Assembly (NCBI RefSeq): GCF_002931055.1
Contig: NZ_PSXX01000003.1
Span: 234,678 to 298,677, forward strand
Direction of reading: 5' to 3'
Source of the DNA: Pseudoclavibacter sp. AY1H1
GTDB taxonomy: Bacteria > Actinomycetota > Actinomycetes > Actinomycetales > Microbacteriaceae
Length of the DNA stretch: 64,000 bases
The position numbers were made by a program, and so were the translations under genes. Below the pieces are notes generated by a model. The model saw only the letters and a list, made by a program, of their open reading frames with translations, ran no database searches and had not been told where the DNA came from. Within the stretch, counting starts at the first letter, position 1; each line of letters begins with the position of its first letter. This document shows, in pieces, positions 24,190 through 33,178 of this stretch.

Positions 24190-24231
24190 CCTGCGCCCGG
24201 TGGCGCCCGCGCAGCCCGAGCGACGCCCCGA

Positions 24232-25146
24232 ATGACGAGCTCGAGCGCGACGGCGCGCGAACGCCGCCCGGCGAAGGGCGCCCGCCGCGGCACCCCCGCC
24301 TGGGTGCCGTTCGCGTACCTCGCGCCCGCGTTCCTCCTCTACGGCACGTTCCTGCTGTTCCCGCTCGGCCGGGCCGTGCAGTTCTCGTTCTTCGAGTGGG
24401 ACGGGCTGGGCGCATCCACCTTCGTCGGGTTCGACAACTACGTGCAGATCGTGCAGGACGAGCGGCTGCGGGAGGCGTTCGGGCACGCGTTCGTGCTGAT
24501 CTTCTTCTACTCGATCCTGCCCCTCGCGGTGGGCCTCATGCTCGCGGCGATCCTCACGCGGGCGCGGGTGCGGGGCCTCGGCTTCTTCCGCACGCTCATC
24601 TTCCTGCCGCAGGTCATCGCGATGGTCGTCGTCGCGGTCACGTGGCGGCAGATCTACGCGCCGGACGGGCCCCTCAACGGGCTGCTGCGCCTCGTCGGGC
24701 TGGAGAGCTGGACGCGGGCGTGGCTCGGCGACTACACCTTCACGCTGCCGGCCGTCGGCCTCATCGGCTCGTGGGTGTCGCTCGGGCTCGTGACCGTGCT
24801 GCTCATGGCCGGGATGAGCCGCGTGCCGAAGGAGCTCTACGAGGCGGCCAGGCTCGACGGCGCGGGCCCGGTGCGCGAGTTCTTCTCGATCACGCTGCCC
24901 TCGGTGCGGGGCGAGATCACGGTGGCGCTGACGCTCACGATCGTCGCGGCGCTCAAGACCTTCGACCTCATCTACGTCACCACGAGCGGCGGTCCTGGCA
25001 CGTCCACGACGGTGCCGAGCTTCGAGGTGTACCGGCGCGCGTTCGAGCTCGGCGAGGTCGGGGCCGCGACGGCCGTGGGCGCCGTGCTCACCCTCATCGT
25101 GTTCGCCATCAACTTCGTCGTGAACCGGATCGGGGACCGCGCATGA
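24232..25146 (+). CDS. ABC sugar transporter permease (MalF/UgpA type)
   Basis: 304 residues, six membrane segments, EAA motif YEAARLDGAGPVREFFSITLP-like near residue 203 facing the ATPase. A basic 20-residue N-terminus precedes the first helix. Its stop overlaps the next gene by four bases. Confidence 0.93.
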   Translation: MTSSSATARERRPAKGARRGTPAWVPFAYLAPAFLLYGTFLLFPLGRAVQFSFFEWDGLGASTFVGFDNYVQIVQDERLREAFGHAFVLIFFYSILPLAVGLMLAAILTRARVRGLGFFRTLIFLPQVIAMVVVAVTWRQIYAPDGPLNGLLRLVGLESWTRAWLGDYTFTLPAVGLIGSWVSLGLVTVLLMAGMSRVPKELYEAARLDGAGPVREFFSITLPSVRGEITVALTLTIVAALKTFDLIYVTTSGGPGTSTTVPSFEVYRRAFELGEVGAATAVGAVLTLIVFAINFVVNRIGDRA

Positions 25147-25961
25147 ACGTCTCCGTGTTCGAGAAGGTCGCGAACTACCTGATCCTCGGCGTCTTCGGGC
25201 TGGTCATCCTCGGCCCGATCAGCGTCATCGTCACGCTCGCGTTCGGTCCAGAGAACGCGAGCGTCGCGCAGGAAGGGCGCGTCTTCCACTGGGAGAACTT
25301 CCCCACGGCGTGGGAGGTCGCGCGGTTCGGGCAGTACATGCTGACCTCGGTCGTCGTCGCCGTCATCGTGGTCGTGGTCGCAGTGCTCGCGTCGATCCTC
25401 GCGGGCTACGCGCTCGGCACCATGAAGTTCCGCGGCGCGACGCCCATCTTCTACCTGTTCCTGCTCGGCATCATGGTGCCGACCGAGGCGTTCATCGTGC
25501 CCCTCTACTTCGACCTGCGCACCGTCGGCCTCACGAACACGGTGTGGGGCGTCGCGTTCCCGCAGATCGCCATGTCGATCGCGTTCGGCACGTTCTGGAT
25601 GCGCACCTACTTCCGCTCCTCCAGCCAGGCGCTCATCGACGCGGCCAGGCTCGATGGGGCTGGCTCCATGCGCATCCTGTGGCAGGTGCTCGTCCCCATC
25701 GGCCGGCCCGCCATCCTGACGCTCGTGCTGCTGACGTTCATGTGGACCTGGAACGAGTTCCTCATCCCCCTCGTGATGTCGCCGAACGGCAGCGTGCGCA
25801 CCGCGCCACTGGGCCTGGCCTTCTTCCAGGGGCAGTACACGCAGGGCACCGCGCTGCTCGCGGCGGGCGCCATCATGGTCGCGCTGCCCGTCGTCGTGCT
25901 CTACATCTTCCTGCAGCGGCACTTCATCCAGGGGATGCTCGAGGGGGCGGTCAGGGAGTAG
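25143..25961 (+). CDS. ABC sugar transporter permease (MalG/UgpE type)
   Basis: 272 residues, six membrane segments, EAA loop IDAARLDGAGSMRILWQVLVP. ATGA overlap with the first permease. The last 11 bases overlap, tail to tail, the citryl-CoA lyase-like gene on the other strand, leaving no room for a terminator between the convergent units. Confidence 0.93.
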   Translation: MNVSVFEKVANYLILGVFGLVILGPISVIVTLAFGPENASVAQEGRVFHWENFPTAWEVARFGQYMLTSVVVAVIVVVVAVLASILAGYALGTMKFRGATPIFYLFLLGIMVPTEAFIVPLYFDLRTVGLTNTVWGVAFPQIAMSIAFGTFWMRTYFRSSSQALIDAARLDGAGSMRILWQVLVPIGRPAILTLVLLTFMWTWNEFLIPLVMSPNGSVRTAPLGLAFFQGQYTQGTALLAAGAIMVALPVVVLYIFLQRHFIQGMLEGAVRE

Positions 25962-26811
25962 CTGGGCGGCGCGCGCCTGGCACGTCCCGAGTCGGCTCGC
26001 CGGTGTAGTCGGCGAGGAGGGGCGGGGGCAGTGGCCCCTTGATGCGCTGGCCCGCCTGCTTCTCCTCCCACGCATGGGCGAGGATCCCCACGGAGCGGGA
26101 GAGCACGAACAGGCCCCTCGCGAGCTCCGGCTCGACGCCGAGTTCCGCGTAGACGATCGCGGAGATGCCGTCGATGTTCATGGGGATGCGCCGCTCCCCC
26201 CGTTCCAGGGCCCGCTCCACCGCGAGCCCGGCGGCAAGGTGCCTCCCGGAGATATCTCCCGCGGCGAGCGCGTCCTCAACGAGCGTCAGGAGCGGGTCCC
26301 GCCGCGGGTCGCGGGGGTGGAAGCGGTGCCCGAAGCCCGGCACGAACACGCCCCGGCTCTTGTGGTCGGCGATCGCCTCGCGGGCGAGCTGATCCAGCGG
26401 GACGCCCTCGGTCTCGTGGCGTTCGACGAGCTCGTTCAGCAGCTGCACGCACTGCTGGCCCGCGCCACCGTGCGTGTCCCCGAGGACGTTCACGCCGTTG
26501 GCGACGGCTGAGTTGAGACCGACGCCGCACGTGGCGGCCATGCGTGCGCTCGCGATGGAGGGCGCCTGCGGGCCGTGATCGACGCTCGCGACGAGGGTCG
26601 CCTCGAGGAGGTTCGAGACCGTCGCGCTCGGCAGGCTCCCCGTCGTGAGCAGCCAGATCGTGCTCACGAAGCCGACGTTGCCGATGACCTGCTCGATCGG
26701 ATACCCCCGGAGCTCGATCTCCCCCGGGGCGATCCGGGTCACGCTTGTGCTCCACCACGCCGTGGTGTCGGCGACGGTGGGCTGGTCGGCGGGACTGGCG
26801 CTGCTGGTCAT
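25951..26811 (-). CDS. Citryl-CoA lyase-like enzyme (citrate synthase fold)
   Basis: 286 residues, about 100 shorter than citrate synthase. The active-site segment GFGHRFHPRDPR and the second histidine context GVGLNSAVANGVNVLGDTHGG fit the citrate-synthase superfamily, short branch, annotated as citryl-CoA lyase (citryl-CoA to acetyl-CoA and oxaloacetate). It overlaps the CoA-transferase gene by ATGA. A transferase to make the CoA ester and a lyase to split it form a logical pair; citrate, citramalate and related 2-hydroxy acids are all possible substrates. Confidence 0.8.
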   Translation of the reverse strand: MTSSASPADQPTVADTTAWWSTSVTRIAPGEIELRGYPIEQVIGNVGFVSTIWLLTTGSLPSATVSNLLEATLVASVDHGPQAPSIASARMAATCGVGLNSAVANGVNVLGDTHGGAGQQCVQLLNELVERHETEGVPLDQLAREAIADHKSRGVFVPGFGHRFHPRDPRRDPLLTLVEDALAAGDISGRHLAAGLAVERALERGERRIPMNIDGISAIVYAELGVEPELARGLFVLSRSVGILAHAWEEKQAGQRIKGPLPPPLLADYTGEPTRDVPGARRPATP

Positions 26812-28022
26812 ACGGCTCGCTCCTCGTGGAATGCTCGGATCTGCGCGGCGTCGTAGCCGAGCTCGCGCAGGATCTCGTCGGTGTGCTGCCCGAGCCCCGG
26901 AGGCGGCATGGTCGGTGCGCTCGGGCGGTCGTCGAGGCGGATGCCGTTGCCAAGCACCCGCAGCGTCTCCCCCTCTCGTCCCGGGAACGGGAGGTCGTGC
27001 ACAAGCTCACGGTCGACGATCTGCGGGCTCTCGAGCATCTCGGGAACCGTGAGCACCGCCGCCGCCGGCACTCCCGCCGCCGAGAGCCGCTCCTCCCAGT
27101 AGGCCGTGTCCTCGGCGCCGAGGGCCGCTTCGATCTCGCTCGTGAGCTCGGCCCTGAATCGCTTGCGGTCCTCCCGGTCGCGGAAGCGGGCATCCGCCGC
27201 CAGCTCCGGGCGCCCGATGACCCGCGTCAGGGCTTCGAACTGCTCCTGCTTGTTCGCGGCGATGTTGAGCGCCCCGGTCGCCGTCTGGAAGGTGCCGGAC
27301 GGCGCGGCAGTGCCGTTGTCGTTGCCGAGCGCTCGGGGCACCTGGCCGGCCACGAGGTGGTTGGAGACGACCCAGCCCATGGCGGTCACGGCGGTCTCCA
27401 GCATCGACACGTCGATGCTGGATCCCTCGCCCGTGCGCTCGCGCCCGTGCAGTGCCGAGGTGATGGCGAACGCGGCCGCGAGCCCGCCGAGCGTGTCGGC
27501 GATGGGGTAGCCGGCTCGGAGCGGGGAGGTCTCCGGCGTGCCGGTGACGCTCATCATGCCCGAGCCGCCCTGGATGATCTGGTCGTACGCGGGCTTGGAT
27601 CGGAGCGGCCCCGTCTGCCCGAATCCGGAGATCGCGCAGTACACGAGGCGTGGGTTGATGGCGCGCAGCTCTTCCCAGCCGAAGCCGAGACGCGCGAGCA
27701 CCCCCGGTCGGAAGTTCTCGCACAGCACGTCGGCCTCGGCGACCAGGCGGCGCATGACCTCCTTGCCCCCGTCCGACTTCAGGTCGAGGGTGATCGATCG
27801 CTTCTGGGCGTTCTGCGCCAGGAACGAGACCCCCATCAGCTCGCTGTTCAGCTCCGAGTCGGACCCGAGGCTCCGTGCGAGGTCTCCCCCCTTCGGCACC
27901 TCGACCTTGATGACCTCGGCCCCCATGAGGGCCAGCTGGTAGCACGCGTACGGCCCGGCGAGGACGTTGGTCATGTCGAGCACGCGCACCCCCGCGAGGG
28001 GTCCCGATGTCTTGTCCGTCAA
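26808..28022 (-). CDS. CaiB/BaiF-type (class III) CoA-transferase
   Basis: 404 residues. Start is TTG overlapping the tctA stop (TTGA), giving [20 protein letters not shown], the normal N-terminus of the family. ENFRPGVL (102-109) and the probable catalytic Asp176 in GYPIADTLGG are present. These enzymes move CoA between carboxylic acids through an aspartyl-CoA intermediate. Position between tctA and the lyase indicates activation of the imported acid. Confidence 0.9.
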   Translation of the reverse strand: MTDKTSGPLAGVRVLDMTNVLAGPYACYQLALMGAEVIKVEVPKGGDLARSLGSDSELNSELMGVSFLAQNAQKRSITLDLKSDGGKEVMRRLVAEADVLCENFRPGVLARLGFGWEELRAINPRLVYCAISGFGQTGPLRSKPAYDQIIQGGSGMMSVTGTPETSPLRAGYPIADTLGGLAAAFAITSALHGRERTGEGSSIDVSMLETAVTAMGWVVSNHLVAGQVPRALGNDNGTAAPSGTFQTATGALNIAANKQEQFEALTRVIGRPELAADARFRDREDRKRFRAELTSEIEAALGAEDTAYWEERLSAAGVPAAAVLTVPEMLESPQIVDRELVHDLPFPGREGETLRVLGNGIRLDDRPSAPTMPPPGLGQHTDEILRELGYDAAQIRAFHEERAV

Positions 28023-29536
28023 ACCGTGACTTCCTTCCTGGTGGCGAGCTTCGCGCGGATGACGCGCACGATGACGAACGCCACGGTGATCGCGAGAACG
28101 GAGTAGAGGGTGATGGTGATGGGGCTGTCGATCAGCACGCTCGGGTCGCCCTCGCTGACCGCCATCGCGCGGCGGAACTCCGTCTCGGCGAGCGGCCCGA
28201 GGATGATCGCGATGAGCATCGGGGCGACCGGCAGCCCGTAGCGCCGCATCGTGAAGCCGATGAGGCCGATGACGACGACGAGCACGAGGTCGAGGATCTT
28301 GCCGCTCGTGGCGTAGACGCCGAGCATCGCGAAGAGCGTGATGCTCGCGTAGAGGTAGTGACGCGGGATCTTGAGCAGCTTCGCCCAGAGCGGAGCGAAG
28401 GGCAGGTTCAGGATGAGGAGCACGACCATGCCGATGAAGAAGCTCGCGAGGAGCGCCCAGACGAGCTCGCTCGACCGCTCGAAGAGCAGCGGCCCTGGCT
28501 GCAGGCCGTACTGCCGGAAGGCGGCGAGCAGGATCGCGGCGGTCGCCGAGGTCGGCAGTCCGAGCGCGAGCAGCGCGCCCATCGCGGTTCCGGCGGTCGC
28601 GTTGCCAGCGGCCTCCGGGCCCGCGACGCCCTGGATGGCGCCGAGGCCGAACATGGGCTTCTTCCGGCGCTTGTCGAGCCTGCGCTCGGTCCCGTAGGCG
28701 AGGAACGTTGGCACCTCGGCGCCACCGACGGGGATGATGCCGAACGGAATCCCGATCGCGGTGCCGCGGAGCCATGCGGGCATCGCCTGGCGAAGCTCGC
28801 GGAGGGACAGCCAGAGGCGCCCCTTCGACTGGATGAGCCCCGTGTCGTCGGAGTAGCCGCGTCGGCCGGCGACCGCGAAGACCTCGCCGAGGGCCAGCAG
28901 ACCGACGGTGATGACGACGATGTCGATGCCGTCGAACAGCTCAGGGATGCCGGCCGTGTAGCGAGAGGCGCCCGAGATGGAGTCGATGCCGACGACCGAG
29001 ATCGCGAGGCCGAGCACGAGGGCGGCGAGGCCGCGGATGATCGACTGCGTCACGACGGCGGAGATGGCGATGAAGGCGAACACGGCGAGCGCGAGGTACT
29101 CGGCGGGGCCGAACAGGGTCGCGAGCTCGGCGAGGCGGGGCGCGAAGAAGACCACGAGGATCGACGCCAGGATGCCGCCGATGAACGCGCCGATGGCCGA
29201 CGTCGCCAGTGCCTGCGCCGCTCGACCGTTCTTGGCCATGATGTGGCCCTCGATGGAGCCCGCGATGGCCGTGCTGTTGCCCGGGGTGTTCATGAGGATG
29301 CCGGCGATGGAGTCGCCGAAGAGCCCGCCGAAGAGGACACCCGCGAACATGATGAACGCGCCGATGGGGTCGAGGGAGAAGGTGACGGGGAGCAGGAGGG
29401 CGACGGCCATCGCGGACCCGAGGCCGGGGAGGACGCCGACGGCGGTGCCGAGCACGGCGCCGATGAGCACCCACAGCATGTTGATGGGGGTGAGGACCGT
29501 CAGGAACCCCTCCCCGAGATTGGCGAGCGTATCCAT
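28019..29536 (-). CDS. tctA: Tripartite tricarboxylate transporter, large permease TctA
   Basis: 505 residues, about 11-12 membrane segments. The family signature [29 protein letters not shown] region is at about residues 26-50, with [21 protein letters not shown] around 85 and a mirrored [13 protein letters not shown] / [29 protein letters not shown] segment in the second half. Moves citrate or related acids with H+/Na+. It starts one base inside the tctB stop (TGATG). Confidence 0.95.
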   Translation of the reverse strand: MDTLANLGEGFLTVLTPINMLWVLIGAVLGTAVGVLPGLGSAMAVALLLPVTFSLDPIGAFIMFAGVLFGGLFGDSIAGILMNTPGNSTAIAGSIEGHIMAKNGRAAQALATSAIGAFIGGILASILVVFFAPRLAELATLFGPAEYLALAVFAFIAISAVVTQSIIRGLAALVLGLAISVVGIDSISGASRYTAGIPELFDGIDIVVITVGLLALGEVFAVAGRRGYSDDTGLIQSKGRLWLSLRELRQAMPAWLRGTAIGIPFGIIPVGGAEVPTFLAYGTERRLDKRRKKPMFGLGAIQGVAGPEAAGNATAGTAMGALLALGLPTSATAAILLAAFRQYGLQPGPLLFERSSELVWALLASFFIGMVVLLILNLPFAPLWAKLLKIPRHYLYASITLFAMLGVYATSGKILDLVLVVVIGLIGFTMRRYGLPVAPMLIAIILGPLAETEFRRAMAVSEGDPSVLIDSPITITLYSVLAITVAFVIVRVIRAKLATRKEVTV

Positions 29537-30174
29537 CAGAGGACTCCTACGAAGATGCCGGGGGGCAGGTTGAGGCCCAGCCCGATCGAGAACGCGATCT
29601 GCACGATGGAGGACATCGCGAGGGCGAGGAAGATGTCGAAGAACGGACGCCGGCTTCCGAGCGCCCGGGAGATGCCCCAGAAGAGGAAGGCTCCGGAGAG
29701 CAGCCAGCCGAGCGGGGTGAGCGCCGCGATGAACACGATGGTCGTGCCGAGGGCGCCGAGGAGCGAGCGCACGTTGGTGCGGGGGCGGATGTGCTCGGCC
29801 TGCAGCTCGCGGTCCTGGGCGACGGCGAGCTCGTCGAGGTCGTAGTCGGGATCCTCCTCGATCACTCGCCGCTCTCCGCGCAGCTCGGCCTGGTCGGGTT
29901 CGGCGACGCGCTCCGGCTCTGGGTTGCGGATCACGTCGATGGCCAGCAGCACCGCGATCACGAAGACCGCGACCGTGACGATGGCCGGGAAGACCTGCGG
30001 CCCTGGCTGCGAGACGTTGCCGGGAACGTCCATGGTGATCGTGCCGATGGTGAGGCCGATGCCGGTCAGCGTGAGGATGCCGGGCACGACGAGGCCCGTT
30101 CGGCGACGCCACCAGCCTGGCCTGGAGGTGGTGTCGTGCTGCGTCCACGCGGAGGTGGGGATGACGCCGGTCAT
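29536..30174 (-). CDS. tctB: Tripartite tricarboxylate transporter, small permease TctB
   Basis: 212 residues, with four hydrophobic segments and a long charged cytoplasmic loop (about 76-110, RNPEPERVAEPDQAELRGE) after the second segment, longer than usual for TctB. Start ATG overlaps the tctC stop (ATGA). Confidence 0.9.
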   Translation of the reverse strand: MTGVIPTSAWTQHDTTSRPGWWRRRTGLVVPGILTLTGIGLTIGTITMDVPGNVSQPGPQVFPAIVTVAVFVIAVLLAIDVIRNPEPERVAEPDQAELRGERRVIEEDPDYDLDELAVAQDRELQAEHIRPRTNVRSLLGALGTTIVFIAALTPLGWLLSGAFLFWGISRALGSRRPFFDIFLALAMSSIVQIAFSIGLGLNLPPGIFVGVL

Positions 30175-31157
30175 AGTCCGAGCTCCTCGATGATCTGGTC
30201 GACTCTCGCCTGGTCTTCCTCGATGAACGCGGCGAAATCGTCTCCCGTGAGGAGGGCCGGCTCCCAGCTGTTGCGCTCGAGGGTGTCCTGCCACTCCGGC
30301 GTCGCGGCCATCTCCTCGAAGATGGCGACGAGCTGGTCCCGTTCGGCCTCCGTGATGCCGGGAGGCGCGACGATGCCTCGCCAGTTCGGGAGGTGCACGT
30401 CCACGCCCTGGTCGATGAGCGTCGGGACGTCGATGCCGTCGATCGGCTCCTCAGCGGAGACGGCGAGGGCACGGAGGTTGCCCGCCTCGATCTGGTCGCT
30501 GAACTCGTTGTAGCCGCTGACCCCGATCGCGACGGTGTTGGAGAGCAGCGACGTGAGCACCTCTCCGCCGCCCGCGTAGGAGACGTAGTTGATGTCGCCC
30601 GGGTCGATGCCGGCTTCCTCGGCGACGAGTCCGGCGAGGAGGTGGTCGGTCCCGCCGACGCCTCCCCCGCCGATCGCGACGGAGTGCGGGTTCTGCTTCC
30701 AGTCGGCGATGAAGTCGTCGAGCGTCTCGTACGGCGAGTTCGCGGGGACGATGAAGACCTCGTAGTCCTCGGCGAGGCGTGCGATGGGGGTCGTGTCCGA
30801 CAGGTCGACGGTTGACTTGTTGACGTTGATGGCGCCCATCATGACCGTGCCGGTCATCATGAGGTTGGTCGGGTCGGCGCCGAGGCCGACGAACTGGGAG
30901 AGGCCGATCGTGCCGCCAGCTCCTGGCACGTTGACGACCTGCACGTTGTTCACGATGCCGCCGGCCCGGAGCGCCTGCTGCGATTCCCTGGCCGCGAGAT
31001 CCCAGCCGCCGCCCGGGGCGGAGGGCGACATGAAGGTCAGTTTGGTGCTGGGGTCGGTCCCCGTCGTCGATTGGCTCGCGTCGAACGCGGCCACTCCGAC
31101 GAGCACCATGGTCGCGGCGATGCCCACCGCGCCCATGAGCTTCCGTTTTGCTGTCAC
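30171..31157 (-). CDS. tctC: Tripartite tricarboxylate transporter, binding protein TctC (Bug family)
   Basis: 328 residues. The chosen start is GTG 31157, five to six bases after GGGAG; the upstream in-frame ATG would run through the operator region. Signal-anchor KLMGAVGIAATMVLVGVAAF has no lipobox cysteine, so it is secreted or membrane-tethered. Bug-fold ligand loop SPSAPGGGWDLAARE and the VVNVPGAGGTIGLSQF segment are typical of TctC. First gene of the five-gene tctCBA-transferase-lyase operon. Confidence 0.92.
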   Translation of the reverse strand: MTAKRKLMGAVGIAATMVLVGVAAFDASQSTTGTDPSTKLTFMSPSAPGGGWDLAARESQQALRAGGIVNNVQVVNVPGAGGTIGLSQFVGLGADPTNLMMTGTVMMGAINVNKSTVDLSDTTPIARLAEDYEVFIVPANSPYETLDDFIADWKQNPHSVAIGGGGVGGTDHLLAGLVAEEAGIDPGDINYVSYAGGGEVLTSLLSNTVAIGVSGYNEFSDQIEAGNLRALAVSAEEPIDGIDVPTLIDQGVDVHLPNWRGIVAPPGITEAERDQLVAIFEEMAATPEWQDTLERNSWEPALLTGDDFAAFIEEDQARVDQIIEELGL

Positions 31158-31178
31158 GATCACTCCCTTGTGATTGAC

Positions 31179-31204
31179 TGTCCACACAGCGGACATATCT
31201 GTCC
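31179..31204. promoter_or_regulatory. IclR operator between tctC and iclR-type gene
   Basis: Three TGTCC/GGACA half-sites: TGTCC at 31179, GGACA at 31191 and TGTCC at 31200. The last two make a 5-4-5 palindrome, GGACATATCTGTCC. They lie between the divergent transcription starts. Confidence 0.55.
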
Positions 31205-31260
31205 ACCAGATGGTACGCTAGTGTGACCGGGCAAGCAAACGATCCGAAGCCGGAGACCCC

Positions 31261-32061
31261 ATGACAAGCGCCGACGACGCACCAGCCCAGCGGTCAGAAC
31301 CGGGCGGCATCCGCGCCGTGAGCCGAGCCCTCGATGTCCTCGACTGCTTCGAGAACGAGGGCCAGTCGCTCGCCATCGCCGACATCGTCCGCCGCTGCGA
31401 GCTCCCGCGAACGACCGTGCTGCGCCTCGTCGACACCCTGGTGGGCGAGCGGATGCTGCAGCTCCTCCCCGACGGACGCGTGAGCGTGGGCCCCCGCATG
31501 ATCCGCTGGGGAGCATTCGCGAAGGCAGCCTGGTCGGCGCCGGCCCCCACACTTGAGCGCCTCCGCGAGCTCGCCGAGCAGACGGGCGAGACGGTGAGCC
31601 TCTACGTCCGCCGCGACCTCAAGCGCGTCGCCATCGCCCAGGCCCCCGGGCGACACACCATCCGCCACGTGGTCCAGGTCGGCGACGAGCTCCCGATCTG
31701 GCGCGGCGCCGCATCCACGACGCTCCTCAGCGGCGAACGCCCGGAGATGCTCGACGCCGTGCTCGTGAAGCTCGACGCAGACCCGGCGATCGACGTCGAC
31801 ACCGCTGCCCTCCGACACCGGGTCGACGAGATCCGCGAGCAGGGCTGGGGGCTCAGCCACGGCGAGCGGGAGTCCGGCAACAGCGGCCTGGCGATGCTCG
31901 TCCCCGAGAATCCCGAGCGACCGCACCTGCAGCCCGTCGTCGTCGTGCTCGGCGGGCCTACAGCGAGATTCGTCGACACGCGCATCCCCGAGTTCGTCGA
32001 CGCGCTGCGCGCCTGCGTGCGCGACGTGCCGCGCACCGGGCTGCCCCCGGCACTCGAGTGA
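31261..32061 (+). CDS. IclR-family transcriptional regulator
   Basis: 266 residues. The N-terminal winged helix-turn-helix (about 18-80: AVSRALDVLDCFENEGQSLA, LPRTTVLRLVDTLVGERML) is followed by an IclR effector domain with TGETVSLYVRRDLKRVAI. It is divergent from tctC and followed by the dehydrogenase and RraA-like genes. IclR regulators commonly control catabolism of carboxylates; this one probably reads the Tct substrate or its CoA breakdown product. Confidence 0.9.
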   Translation: MTSADDAPAQRSEPGGIRAVSRALDVLDCFENEGQSLAIADIVRRCELPRTTVLRLVDTLVGERMLQLLPDGRVSVGPRMIRWGAFAKAAWSAPAPTLERLRELAEQTGETVSLYVRRDLKRVAIAQAPGRHTIRHVVQVGDELPIWRGAASTTLLSGERPEMLDAVLVKLDADPAIDVDTAALRHRVDEIREQGWGLSHGERESGNSGLAMLVPENPERPHLQPVVVVLGGPTARFVDTRIPEFVDALRACVRDVPRTGLPPALE

Positions 32062-32097
32062 AGAGGGGGCGCGGCCGAACACGACCAGCGCCCCGAG

Positions 32098-32160
32098 CAG
32101 AGCAGAACCAGGACCAGGACCAGGACCAGGACCGAGAGCAAGAGCAGGACCTCGAGCAGG
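32098..32160. repeat. AGGACC/AGAGCA hexanucleotide run
   Basis: Six-base near-tandem repeats (AGGACC repeated about five times, then AGAGCAAGAGCAGGACC) in the gap between the IclR gene and the dehydrogenase. A slippage-prone tract 30 bases before the next ribosome binding site. Confidence 0.75.
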
Positions 32161-32188
32161 ACTGTGAACCGACGAAGGAGACGGTGCG

Positions 32189-33178
32189 ATGAGCGCAACG
32201 GTGTTCGTGACGGCCCCTCGCCTCGGCGAGTCGGGGGTGCATGCCCTCGCCGAGTCCGGCAGCAGGGTGATCTACCTGCCGGAAGGTGGCGGGCGGGCTG
32301 AGGTCGAGGAGATCCTGGCGCGCGAAGCGGTCGACGCCGTGATCTCCCGCACCGTCGAGCTGTCGGCCGAGGCGATCGAGTCGTGCCCGTCACTTCGAGT
32401 CATCACGAAGCACGGCGTCGGCGTCGGCAACATCGACGTCGAAGCCGCGACTCGGCGCGGCATCCCGGTGCTCACCACACCGGGGGCGAACGCCCAGTCC
32501 GTCGCCGAGCTCACGATCGCACTCATGTTCACCGCCGCCCGCAGAGTGTCCTGGATGGACGCGGAGATCCGGCAGGGCCGCTGGAGCCGAGCGCAGGATG
32601 GGCGGCAGCTGGCCGGCGCAACGCTCGGCCTCGTCGGGGCAGGACAGATCGGGCAGCGGGTCGCCCGCACCGCGGCGGCGACCGGCATGCGAGTGCTGGC
32701 CTTCGATCCCGGGCTCAGCCTCGACGCCCCCATCCCCGAGCTCACGATGGTCGGCACCCTCGAGGAACTGCTCGGCCAGGCTGACGTGCTGAGCCTCCAC
32801 GTGCCACTCAACGAGCACACGCGCGGCCTCATCGGGGCCGCCCAGCTCGCCCTGCTGCCGGCAGACGCCATCGTGCTGAACACGGCGCGGGGCGAGATCG
32901 TCGACGAGCCAGCCCTCGTCGACGCGCTCCGCAGCGGACGGCTCTTCGCCGCGGGCCTCGACACCACCTGGGCTGAGCCCATCGAGCAGGACAACCCGCT
33001 GCTCGCCTGCCCGAACGTCGTCATCACGCCGCATGTCGGCGGCTCGACGCCTGCGGCACTCGAGGCGATGGCGCTGGCGGCCGCCCACAACGTGCTCGGC
33101 TACCTCGACGGCGCCATCCCGGACGCGCGCTCCTGCGCGAACCCCACCACCCTCTCGCCCGAACGGAGCACCGCATGA
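32189..33178 (+). CDS. D-2-hydroxyacid dehydrogenase (D-3-phosphoglycerate dehydrogenase-like)
   Basis: 329 residues. GLVGAGQIGQRVARTAAATG is the NAD-binding Rossmann motif (about 149-168). Catalytic Arg is in LNTARGEIVDEPAL, Glu about 29 residues later, His in ITPHVGGSTPAALEAM. It acts on a 2-oxo/D-2-hydroxy acid pair. Start supported by AAGGAG. ATGA overlap with the RraA-like gene. It has no ACT domain, so it is probably catabolic and not serine biosynthesis. Confidence 0.9.
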   Translation: MSATVFVTAPRLGESGVHALAESGSRVIYLPEGGGRAEVEEILAREAVDAVISRTVELSAEAIESCPSLRVITKHGVGVGNIDVEAATRRGIPVLTTPGANAQSVAELTIALMFTAARRVSWMDAEIRQGRWSRAQDGRQLAGATLGLVGAGQIGQRVARTAAATGMRVLAFDPGLSLDAPIPELTMVGTLEELLGQADVLSLHVPLNEHTRGLIGAAQLALLPADAIVLNTARGEIVDEPALVDALRSGRLFAAGLDTTWAEPIEQDNPLLACPNVVITPHVGGSTPAALEAMALAAAHNVLGYLDGAIPDARSCANPTTLSPERSTA

